This document shows positions 10,421 to 22,600 of a stretch of DNA of 64,000 bases, in pieces. The stretch is taken from assembly GCA_018857735.1 (NCBI GenBank), contig JABMCL010002924.1:248001-312000 (forward strand), in the 5' to 3' direction. The position numbers were made by a program, and so were the translations under genes. Every line of letters starts with the position of its first letter. The first letter of the stretch is position 1. This DNA comes from Alviniconcha marisindica. Its lineage: Eukaryota; Mollusca; Gastropoda; Provannidae. Under the pieces are notes generated by a model. That model was given only the letters and a program-made list of their open reading frames with translations. It did not search any database and was not told where the DNA came from.

Positions 10421-12054
10421 TTAACTTCTTTGGCGACTTGTCAAGTCCCTGGGTGCCAGTTTGTTGTCGTCGGATTCCACATTCTCCTCTTGCGGGATTA
10501 GGTGAATGTCTGGGAACGACCTTCGTAGGCGGTGCACCGACTGGCCTGTGCGAGACTTTGCCACATTTCTTGTATTTCTGACCTGCAAGGCACTCTGCCC
10601 GTCGTCCGTGTCTTCAAACATGTCATCTTCTGTGTTTGCTTCATTTTCCATCATGTCGGTAAGGGCATCATTTACGTCGTCGTAGTCGTCGTCATCAGAA
10701 AGGCCATCAGGATTCGGCTGCTGTCTCACCACACGTTGTGGCATAGGGGACAACTGTATTTTTTTCTGTTTAAGAGGTCCTCGTTTTGTCTGCACTAAAC
10801 GCATTTCAAGGATATCATTCACCTCATGGTCTGCTTTCTCGTTTTCACTGGCGTCCCTTTTGTCGTCATTGTGTACGTAAGATATCTTTTCATCTTCCAG
10901 CGTGTCTTTGGTGTTGTCTTGTCTTCTGGCACGAGTTGAAATCGGCAAGGTGTTTGCAGCTTCAGTTTGGGCTTGTGGGCCTTTTTGTCTCAGTTCTTCA
11001 TGATGCTGGCGCGTTCCGGCCTCTCGCTTCTTTCTGAACAATGACAGATCAACGAAATCCTCGTCTTGGTCGTCTTCGTCGTCAGTGTCACGGTTATCGT
11101 CTTCATCGTTGTCTTCCCCATCATCCAGATCATCATCTACGTCAATAGTGTCAGTCACAATGCCTGCCTGTCGTTTTTGTCGGTCAGACGAAGTGCGAGT
11201 TTCAGAAATCCTGGCCCTTTGGTCCCAGTCCTCTTGTTTGACAACAGCCTCCTCTCGGTCGGCTTCGGATCCTGAACTTCGTTTCTTTCGAAACATTGAA
11301 AAGTCTATTCCACCATCATCGTCGTCGCCGTCATCATCGTCGTCGTCGCCGTCATCGGAATCATTGTTTCCATCGTCGTCATCATCTGCGCTGTCACTAT
11401 CATCGTCATCACTGTCTCCATCCCCATCATCGTCGTCGTCAGCTTGCCTGGTCTGCCTGTCGAGTACTATGACAGGGCGGTCTAGAGGAGAGAGGAGGGA
11501 GCTTGGCTCTGCTGGAACTTGCTGGCCTGTGTCTCGTCGATGTCTGTGCCTGATTGTTTCCACAGCAACCGGTCTCGGCGCGGGTGGCCGTCCTCGCTGG
11601 GATATTGCCTTTGCGCGCCCCCCTGTCTTCCGGAGAGTTCTGCGTTTCCGGGCTCCGACATTTGGCTGAGCGGCTGATCGCTGAGACGGTATGAGAGAAG
11701 GCGGTTTGGGGAGAAGCGCTGTACCGCGCCTCGTTCTGTCGCTCGCCATCTTGGACGAGGAGGAGGGAGGAAAGGTGGACAATACGCGAGCTTGGGCTGA
11801 GACGCCAGGACGCCATTTTCTGACCAGCCGTCGGTGACGCGTTGCCGTGACAGAGGCCTTGTTCTCTAGGTTAGGCCTCACGGTCGCGGACCTTTTCTTT
11901 CTGCCGTAACTGACGTCAGCCGCGTTGTCCATTGTTTGTCCAGACGACTCCTCGTCTCCTTCTAGCGCCAGGCTGCTGGACTTGGGCCGCAGAGGGGAAT
12001 TCTGTGGGTACACACCCTGGGGGTCGTCCACATCCTTATCCGGTTTAATGGCAC
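10421..12054 (-). CDS. Gene A exon 3 (acidic, dibasic-rich; stop inside)
   Basis: The acceptor reads ATCTGCTATAG before 12054, in phase 1. The first residues (AIKPDKDVDDPQGVY) replace PSGLEKDVDDPQGVY of B. From about 12037 down to 11165 the DNA is almost identical to B 45110-45992. Beyond that the protein diverges while keeping the theme of acidic tracts each followed by basic sites: VDLSLFRKKR, RARR, QTKR, LRRS. The frame ends DLTSRQRS then TAA, aligning with DLTRRKRRS in B, where B continues for another 850 codons. A weak phase-1 donor (AA then GTTAAG) overlaps the stop, so splicing past it cannot be excluded. Confidence 0.75.
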
Positions 12055-13645
12055 CTATAGCAGATATGCCGGCATTACACGGGACATCCCTCTCACACCT
12101 TTCTCTCTTTAAAACTTCAAATCACAAAAAGTGTTATGTGTGGGCGGGGGAGCGGCGCTACACATGCAAACGCTCACAACGTTTTCAATGTCCTTTTCCC
12201 TGTGTAATATCAAACAATCATTCAAGATCACAAACTGTGGTCGAATATGAACTAATACCATCATGGAAAGCTTCAAAGACTTGACTAAAGCAACTTTTTT
12301 TCTCTCTCTACCCCCCCCCCCCCCTCTCACAACTGTAGCCGAGGGAGGAATGCGGCAATTATTTCCCTTAAAGTGGGGGCGGGGATAGCTCAGTGCTCGT
12401 TGGAAGAGCGGGGATATCTCAGCGGTAGAGCGCCAGACTTGTGATCGAAAGGTTGCGGGGTTGAACCCCGGCATAAACGGCGGGAGAATTATCTTCTCCG
12501 GGGTCAACTTTCTGTGCTGACTCTTAATTCGGTATCCGTTCCACCTCTGTGTTACCGCAGCAGAACGTAAAAGATCCTGGTCATTTTGCCAAAAGTGCAG
12601 GTGCTAAGCGCACATGCGGCCTCGAATAAAGTGACTTTGTAAACTGTGCATGTTTGTACGGTGTACCCCAACTATGCGGTGAGATGGCAGAATTTTCACG
12701 TGGTACCAGCCATGTAACAACCTAACAGCCCTGTAACCACTTCGCTGGATATTCAAAACGCGCTGTGTAAAAGCTGCAGTCATCTATTCAGAGTGGTATA
12801 CGACTAGAGCGCAGTGGGGTCTGCTCGGACAGCAATATTTAGTTGCCTTTACCGTTGTGAAGCGCTTAGGGCTCATCAGTCATCTCCAGATGAGGCGCTT
12901 GACAAGTGTTCATATAAAAGAAGATCGAAACAAATAAAAGGTTAAATGGAACACTTATTTAATATGGCAATACAAAACGTGCAAATTTTCGGGGTAAGCC
13001 CCTTTTTCGAGCGACGAAAGTACAGTTACACACTGAAACTGAAAGCGTACTTAAAGTGGGGGCGGAGGGGGGGGAGCGTTCAAACACAGAACACACCACA
13101 GCTGAAAGCAGATCAGTACATTTTCATTTTTCGGGTTTTTAACTGTCGTTAACTGTTGTTTTGTCGATCGAAAAAAGAAAAAAAGGGGTGGTGGGGTGAG
13201 GGGTCGGGGTCGGGGGGTACCCCAAAAATTCGCACGTTTTGTGCAGTAATATTCAATAAACGTTCATTTTAACCTTTTCTGTGTTTAGATCTTTTAGAAC
13301 GCTAGCAGTCATCTTTGTTTTAGATTTTTTGTTTGTTTGTTTCTTGTTGCTGCAGCTGTTTTTTTGTTTTGTTTTTTTGTTTGTTTATTATTGATGTTAG
13401 GATTTTTTGTTTGTTTCTCATATAAAAAAAGAAAAGAAAAAAAAGAAAAAAGAAAAAAATCTCAATGAAATCTGATCAAGGTGACAAAAACATGTATGAA
13501 AATGTAAAGCTTCATGGACTGTATCATGCACAGTTTAAAAGGTCTCGCGTAGGCTTACGCGGTAGACCTGCATACCGGTATAAGAATAGTTTATTATTCA
13601 GATCTGTTGGTAGGCCTACAACCATGCACGCATGCGCGCGCCCGT

Positions 13646-13686
<41 letters not shown>

Positions 13687-16600
13687 GAGGAAGGAGGGAC
13701 AGAAGGTGCAGGGAAGAAGGTAAAAAAAGGTAAGACGGGGAGATTTATATGATACAACAGGGGCTACGGGGAGTTAGTTACCTGTAACCACGTTGGAATT
13801 CTTGTGCTCAGTGATGAGATACAGCTGTAGCTCCGTTTCCTTATTGTCCGCAGTCGTAGCCTTTTCCGACACGTCTTTTTTGTCCACGGCAGCCCCCTGC
13901 TTTGTAAATCAGTCAGTTCAAAAGGTTTTGCCTAGCCTGTTGGTCTTCCTTCGAAACCTATCACGGAATTTTAACTGGCGATTGGTCAGACGTATTTACA
14001 CGAGATGCAATGCGCACGCAGATCAGTCAGTCGATGCGAAGATTACGTCAGCGAATGGTCGCGGTGGCTTGGCGCTCTCGGATTGTATGTGCTTTTTCAA
14101 GTTGTGCCGTTCGTGTTGCGTGTTTCTACACTATTGACAAGTAAGTGTCCATTCTTTTCTCTCTATTGCAATAATACCTGGCTGGTGCTGCCCTTAGTTG
14201 GCCTTGAGTTCGTCATCCAGTCGGTTAGTTCGACACTGTAGCGGAACTTAGCTCTCCCGACCGGTGATAATGTCGGATGATGAATGCACAGATCACGACG
14301 ACGCTCAGACGTCGTTTTCAAAACTGGTCGAAGATTTTGATGCAAAATGGGAGATGAGGTTTGAAGCTCTGAGTGGCATGCTGAAACAAGCATTTCCCCA
14401 AGAAAATCGGGACTTACATCCCAAATCAAAACGTCAAAAATTGGCGGGTACTTCAACTTAGAGGCTGAAACAGATCACGCTAGTGTAATTGACGATTTGG
14501 ACGTAGGCCCTACCGTGTACAAGAAGAAGGTGAATTAGTCGAAGCAGAGGATAAACTGTGCAACCCCCCTGCCAAGCTAGAGACTGGAAACAACACAGAA
14601 AATGAGTCTCTGCTCAAAGAAATAGAGCACGAATACGAGGAGGAGGATTGTCTGTGGGAAAAGGTGCGAGATGACCGCAAAAATCGCAAACGGGCGTTTC
14701 AGGAGTCAACTCAGAGACGAGTTCCTGAAAGAGATTTGAAGCTCATAAGCGGCCTGGAAACTGCACAGAGCTAGTTGTGTCCATTGTCAACAGTGAAATT
14801 TGGACAAAATATACGATTTCCGGAAATAACAGGCAAAGATAATTTGACAGTGTTTTCTTACTCCGGGAGAGTGAAGTCCCCTGAATGGAGGCGGCAGCTG
14901 AGAAGAGCTGATCTGCGACAGTTTTAGATCTTCAGGCGATGATGATGATGAAGTGATGCTTAATGTCCTCAGATGTCAGTTGACATATTAGGGACAAGTT
15001 GTGACCAATGCCGAAGCACGGTGCAATAATTCTTTACGTCCACGGAAACAAGAAGGCTCGTTAGGACGGACAGTCCAGGACGTCCACCTCGACTCTCACA
15101 CAGCTCCTGAACTATCTTCAGGCATGGACCTATTATAATTTATACTAGACTACCAGCTGGGGGAACCTACTATCCGATCTGCACGTTCCCGACGAACTGT
15201 AAAATCCAAGGAGACGGTCGGAAATTCCTAGACCGTTTTAAAAGTTATCTTGGGTCACAAATATCATCACTGACAATCATTAAATGAGATCCATATCTGC
15301 CGATTACAGCCAAAATCCGCAACAAAAGTGAGTTTTTTTCATATATATGTTTATCTTTGATTGTCAGTTCGAGTCGGCTCATGTTGCCCTTTGACATTTG
15401 ACCTAGTTTCCCAGTAACAATGTGAACGCTTCCTTATGCCGATTTTGGCAAGACAATCGTACTCACAACTGAACGTTCTCAGATTGTAATTTTTTCCCGT
15501 TCATTTTCCGCGGTTTTTAATTGCCGTAGCTTGTTTAACGAGGCCGCTTACCTAGCAGCACTTCGTCGGCTTCGTTCGCCATTTGCAATCCGTGACGCCG
15601 ACTCGAAACAATCAAAGACAAAAATATATGAAAAAAATCACCTTTTGTTGCGGATTTCGGCTGTAATCGGTAGATATGGACCTCATTTAATGATTGTGAT
15701 GGTATTTGTGACCCAAAATAACTTTTAAAACGGTCCAGGAATATCCCACCGTCTCCTTGGAACAGTGAGCGCTTGATCGGCGTTTCTGATGCCTTTTCTG
15801 CCTTTGTTTACGGGTATCCATCATCTTGCCCACGTGCTCACTGTACCCCCAACAAAAGCGTGCCTACTCTGCGCTACACCCGCAGGCCTGGACCTGTATA
15901 TGCAGGCCATGGCTGTAGGCACTTACCGAATGCATTCCCCTGGATTTCCGAAGAACGTCTGTTGCCAATCTCTTCGAGAAAAGCGGTCTTGAAAATGGCG
16001 CTGACTCAGCGTGCCATTGTAAAATCGGCAATCGCGGTCACAAAGGTAGTCAATGAGGTGCTCGGACTGGCGGTACCCTCGTGAAAGGTTGCACTGACAC
16101 CTTGGCTATTCTGGGTCACGCGTCGAGAGACATCTCTTTGTGCAGGCGCGCGACAATGCGTCCGTTTCTGAACAAACCAATTCAGAGAATCTGCGACGAA
16201 AACTGATGAAAACTATCTGGTGACAATCAATCCACTACTCTGAAAGAAGCAAAAGAAAAGAGATGGATAGAATTGGTGGGGAAGTCAGTGCAGCTGACAA
16301 GCCTGGGGGCTCGTGGCGGTTGGACTCTCAATCTGGTAGAAGCCCTTTTTTAGGCAAAGGCAGGGGGTTCAGTCCCAGTCAGAGACGGGGGTCCCCGCAC
16401 ATCTTCAGAGGGAGACCGTCACAGAGACGCCACTTCCGATGGCGTGGTTACCAGAGTTTGAGTTACTCTCGGTAAATGAGATGAATACTTTTTCTGCACT
16501 GTTACCAAAACTCATTGATGCTTCAGCAGCTGATGCGTTGACATTTGAAGGCCGCGGTACTTTAAGACCGAGTAGTCTAAAACCACTTCAGACACCGACA

Positions 16601-19600
16601 TTCTTAGTGCTGTGACTGGGGTCAAAATATAGTTTGAGTGCTCTTTCATATTCTCAGTCTTACATGAGTAAAAGAGAGAGTGATGTCATAAGAAGTGAAG
16701 ATCAAAAAATGCTTTCCAAGCAAGTGATTTCTCACTGCGATTACGTCCCAGGGGAAGTAATCTCACCCGTGTTCACAAGGCAAAAAAAAAAAAAAAAAAA
16801 AGACGGGCCTCATCGCATGATTTTGAACTTAAAACGGGTCAATGCACAGGTAACTTACCACCATTTTAAAATGAGTACTCTGACCACAGCAATGAGATCG
16901 ATCCGTAAAAATTGTTACATGAGCTCACTTGACCTCAGAGATGCTTACTATAGCGTTCCCATCTACAAAGACTACAGGAAGTTGCTACGGTTCAAATGGG
17001 AAGGCCAGATCTTTGAGTTCAACGCTCTCCCAAACGGGCTTTCACTAGCCCCGCGTCTGTTCACTAGACTGCTGAAACCAGTGTTTGCCACCCACCGAAA
17101 AAAAGGACACATTTCCACATCCTTTTTGGATGACTCTTTGCTGTTGGGAGTGCACAACTAACACACGGGATACCCTCTTGATGCTTAGGAACTTGGGCTT
17201 TGTAGTTCACCCCACCAAGTCAGTGTTCGAGCCATCAATTCAGATCCAGTACTTGGGTGTCATCATTGACTCTGAGGCTATGACAGTCACCCTTACCCCA
17301 GACAGGATGAGAGGTTGCACAAGTCATTGGGAAAATTGTGGCCAGTTTCCCTGCTGTCAAGTATGGGGCCCCTTCACTACCGGAAGGGACAAAATTGAGG
17401 CATTGAAGAATGACACTGTCAAATGACAGCAAACATGAACTGAAATGGTGGGTGGACAATGTCCAGACAGCATACAGTGATGTGTGTGTGAGTGAACCTG
17501 ATATGATTGCCACTTCTGATGCTAGTCTTATGTCACTTCTGATGTAGTCTTACAGTCTGGGGGTACGACTGTGAAGGTGTGCAGTCTGGACGACATTGGT
17601 CACATGCCGAGAAGAATTTTCACATAAATTACTTGAGGATCAAAGCTGCATTCTTTGCTTTGAAATGCCTTTTGTCCAAGTTACAGAAAAAGCACGTGAG
17701 GCTGATGCTAGACAATGTGACAGCAGTTTCCTGCCTCAGTCACATGGGTACTAATCACTCTGTTTCTTGCAACGCAATAACGCAGGCAGTGCGGACTTGG
17801 TGGCTATCACACAACATTTGGATCAGTGCAGCACACATACCGGGCAAAGACAACGTAGTTGCTGACCAAGAGTCTAGACAGAGTCAACATGGATGCGGAA
17901 TGGATGATCGGCAGGAATGCTTCGCAGTCTGCTTTGGCAGAGCTGGAATTTTTGCCTAGTAATTGACCTGTTTGTATCCAGGCAGAACGCACGGTTGCCA
18001 CGGTTTGTTTCATACAAACCTGACCCCGCTGCAGTTGCTGTGGATGCTTTTTCCATATCTTGGAAAGATGAAAAGTGTTTTATGCTTTTCCCCCTTTTAG
18101 TGTCATCACACTTGCTCTGCAGAAGGTGCAACAGGACCAAACCACAGGAATCCTGGTTGTTCCGGATTGGCCAACCCAAGTGTAGTACCCGGTGCTTATG
18201 CGCCTTTTTTCTGGTCCCTCCTGTACGTTTACCAGGGAAACCCAGACTGCTTCAACCAGCAGCTGTTCATCCTTTGATCCAGAGGCGACACCTGGACTTC
18301 CTGGTCTGCATGATATCCGCAAAACCTACGAACAGACCAGCGGGTCGGTTGACCTACTGATGTGTTCATGGCGACCAGCTACTACTAAGGCATACAGTAC
18401 TTACATTAAGAAATGGCAAGACTATGTACAAACTCATGAAGTAGTGTCGATGTGTTGATGTGTCAATTTTTTTTGCGAAGTTGTACAATTCAGGGGCTAG
18501 TTATATCACTATTAACCTAGCCGAAAGTGTTCCACTCAGGCTCCACTCCATTAGGCAATCATCCTGTGGTTTGCAGACTGATAAAAGGTGTATTGAGAAC
18601 AGGCCTTCTTTACTCAGATACAACGAAACGTGGGATGTTGACACTGTAGTGGAGTAGTTAGCCAGTTGGCCGGACACAGGGCAGCTCACGTTGAAATGGT
18701 TGACTCTGAGAACAGTAATGTTACTGACCCTACTTTCAGGTCAAAGGGGACAAATGACTCACAGTCTGAAGGTAGAGAATGTCAAGCTGTATGCTGATAA
18801 ATGCGTCATTGTGTACAGCTCCTTACTGAAACAAACTAAACTTAGCACTCCCTGCTTTTGAAAACAAGCGACTGTGTATTGTCACTCACCTTCGTGAATA
18901 CCTCCATAGAACAACGTCTTAGAGCAGGGGATAAACTTCTTGTTTCATTTGTTGTGACACTGTGCCACCACATTTCGAGACACGTTGTCGAGATGGTTGA
19001 AAACTGTCCTAGACTTGGCGGGTATAGACTTGAACAAATTCTCTGGCCATAGTACGCGGACTGCCAGTGCTTCGGCAGCATTCAGCAGAGATGTGCCACT
19101 GGACACCATCCTCACAAGTGCAGGATGGTCAAGACAAAAGTCGTTCAGTAAATTTTATTGTAAACCTGTTGTAAATCAGAAAAACCTGACTCAATCAGTA
19201 CTGGACAAATGTGTCAATAAAAATATGTAAACTTGAAAATTCTCTTGCACGGTTGTTGTGCGTGTGTTCCCCGACGCTAAATTCTCATGTAAATACGTCT
19301 GACCAATCGCCAGACGAGATATAATTTGAAAATTAAACGAGAATTACCTGGAAGTTGATGTTTAATTGGAATTATAAGGAGTATGGTGACGGGAAGAGGT
19401 ATTTACATGCCCGCCCTTTACCATAGCTCTACTGAGCAATGAATATCAACCCGCCCAGGTATGTTCTTATTTGGGGAATACCCGCGGCTAAAAATTGACT
19501 GATCTGCGTGCGCATCGCATCTCGTGTAAACAGGCATTGTGTGCGTGTGTGTGTGTGTCTGCACACGGGAAAATACTGCACACACCGATGGAGTGTGTAG

Positions 19601-22600
19601 CTGTGGCTGCTGTGCCTTTAAGTTACTCGGGTAAGGCGACCCGAATTTCCCGCAAGGGAAAATGAAGTACTGATATACATACGTACGTAATACATATGTG
19701 TTACCGACGTAGCCCGTAAAAAATCCCGGTCATTGTGCCAAAAGTGCAGGTGGCTGGTTACAGCTAAACACGCCATGCCCCCTACGTAGCCCATGTGGCT
19801 TTGCATAAAGTGACGTGATATGGTACATTGTTGTATGGTGTACATAGAACGCGCCGAGATGGCAGCAGTTTCAAGTGGCACCAGCAACGTAAGAACCAAA
19901 CAGCGCTGCAACAACACCTCTTGGGTGGATATTCAAAGCGCGCTGTAAAAAGCTAGTCACTCATTTAGAGTCAATTACAGTTTGTCCCTAATATGTGAGC
20001 CCGACATTCGAGGACATTAAGCACCACATCATCATTAGAGTCACATATGCGACAAGAGCGCAGTGAGTCTGCTCGGGAGCGCTAAATAAAAGCGACCAAC
20101 ATGTATCAGTATATGCATATGTAGGCCTATATATATATATATACACACTTTGTCGACCCGCTCCATTTTTTAGGGTCTTCTCAATGGTTTGATATCGCTT
20201 GACATAAAGATTTTAATCAGACCTACAAATGGCCTTGTGCTCCTAAGCAGGTTCTCTCTAAAGAAATGTTTTCCTACTTTGTTTTAACCTTCTTCTTTTT
20301 TTCCTTTTTTTTCTTCTTCTTTTTTTTTTATTTTTTATTTTTTTTAGCGTGCAAACAGCTTTCAAAGTGTGTTGTAGATATAGTACATACCCTTTCAAAG
20401 CTTTTTGCATGCTACTGGATCTATCGGCTCATCAGAAAGAGTGTTTCTTTCCAGATCCAGTTCTCTCCCTTCGTAGACGCGGTTGCATTCTGTCTCGTAA
20501 AGAATAGACCCCTTTCGTTTATCTCGCTGTCGCACAGCGACAACCAATCAGAGTCGACTACAAAGTTCTACAACTCCTTCAAAGCGGATTTAGGAGGGAA
20601 CGTGCTGACATTGACTTAGAGCGTACTGAGATTTGACTTAGTCATACAAACTGAGATACGTACTGAGATTTGACTTAGTCATACTCACACCGAAGGGGGG
20701 GGGGGGGGGGGGGGGGGAATAAAATAATAATAACAACAACGGCCAACCAGGTGCCGGAGCTTCTTTGTCAGTGAACGGATTGTATTAACTGGAAATTTTA
20801 CGAAGTCTGTGGGCATCTAAAATGATTCCCAATCAGGGGGTGGGGGGCATTTAGTGTACGCCAGCGATCCGCCTAGATGTGTGTGGGGGGGTTGGTGTGC
20901 GTGCGAGTATGTGTGTGTGGGCGCGTGCACGGAAACCTGTGAACACGTGTGTGTGTGTGTGCGTAAGTGCGAGCGCGCGTGCGCGCGCGTACAGGCGACT
21001 CTATGAGTGCGGGATGTTTGTGTTTCAGTGTGCGTCAGTTTCACTTTGTTTTGTATGACTAAGTATGTGTAGTGATGTATTATTATGCTATCACTTTTGT
21101 GTGTGTATTTATGCATTCCATACTTTAATTAAATGACAAAGCTCTTTGAGTCGCTCAACTCGCACCCATTATTTATTTGCTTCAGGCTATAGTCTTTTGA
21201 CTGTTGTGGTTTGGTGGTGTGTTTACCATTGGGGTTTGTCGGTAGTCCCCCGTTTTTATTAATTTTGTCAGGTCAAGCTAAGTACTTCTTTATTCCGTTT
21301 AAAGGAACAAGCAAACCAAAACCAAACAACAACAACAACAAAACAAAACATATTAAATTAAAAAATAAAATAAAATAAAAACTTAAAAGAAGAAAAAAGA
21401 AAGAAAATTACCATGTATAAATGATTCAAAATTTAAGAGAGCGCAACAACAGAAAGACATTACTGATATAAACATTATTAGACAGAATAATATTGGTTAC
21501 AGAAATGCGCTGTCAAATAAACAGTAGCTCACACATTCAAATATGATCAATAGGCTATATACGAGGCACAAGTATAATCACTATTCTCATCCTGTCCACC
21601 TTCACACCCACACCCACACACCGTATCACCGCCTCCCACGCATCCACACACACACATACATGCACCCGCCCTCATATCTCAGTCTCCCTCTGTGTCTCTC
21701 TTTCTCTCTCTCTCTCTGTCTCCCTCTCTCTCTCTCTCTCTCTCTCATAGACTGACACACACGCGCGGGCGCGCGCGCATACACGCACGCACGCACGCAC
21801 ACAAATAACGGACCAAGCCGGGTAGCCTCGTAAATTATTCCTAAAACAGGATGAAAATCGGCATGAATAGTGAAAGCTGTTACAGAGAAAGAGAGAGACA
21901 GACGGACAGACAGAGAATTAGCCTAAACGATTGTACATAATTACAGTAAAATGTAAGGTAAGAGATCAGAAATAAAGGTCTCAACACAGCAACACCCTCA
22001 CCCTTACATGCACACGACACTAGTGACAAGTCCTGCCGGCAAAACAGCCTATTCAGTTAAGGCCGCAGTTACTCCCCCCGCCTCCCTCACAAACACACAT
22101 TCTCTCGTTCTAACAACAGTGGTATATACTGTAGTAATTAAGTGCACAGCCAGTACACTTGAATAAGATGGAAAAACAAAACGTAAAAAAACAAACTTCA
22201 TTCTCAACAGACTGGGCCGGGGATCATTCTCGAGTCAGCGCCGCGGAATACGATACTTTGCCTTTTTACTGAAACTAAATGACAGACGTTTCGCGGGATT
22301 CCTGGCTTTTATTCGACCAGTGGTGCAGTGGATTACACGGCAGTGATCTTTTGCGCCCATCTTGTCGCCGTGAAATGCGAGGTTTTCACTACTACTAGTA
22401 CTAGGGAAATACAGCTATGCGCTCGGCCAGCAACCCAGCTGACGTGTTCCTCCCTTCTTCCGGCAGATTCCACACGCCACTCCATTGCGCATGCGCGAAA
22501 ATCTAAGTGAAAGGGGTCTATTGCAAACGTCAGTTTAAGTGCTTTGGCAGCTGGTCTCTATACAATTTTCAAAATGTAATTTCATTACAAGTCTATGCCG

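Larger units (their letters stand above)
13965..19545 (+). mobile_element. DIRS-like tyrosine-recombinase retrotransposon, degenerate
   Basis: The left inverted terminal repeat begins near 13975 (CTGGCGATTGGTCAGACGTA, then TTTACACGAGATGCAATGCG and CACGCAGATCAGTCA). Its complement is split at the right end: TACGTCTGACCAATCGCCAG at 19296-19315 and GACTGATCTGCGTGCGCATC near 19510. That arrangement fits the inverted termini plus internal complementary region known for DIRS elements. Between them lie gag-like, RT, RNase H and tyrosine recombinase sequences, all on the + strand and all broken. A block of other repeats (about 14815-15770) is nested inside. The element occupies intron 1 of gene A, antisense to it. 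Confidence 0.8.
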
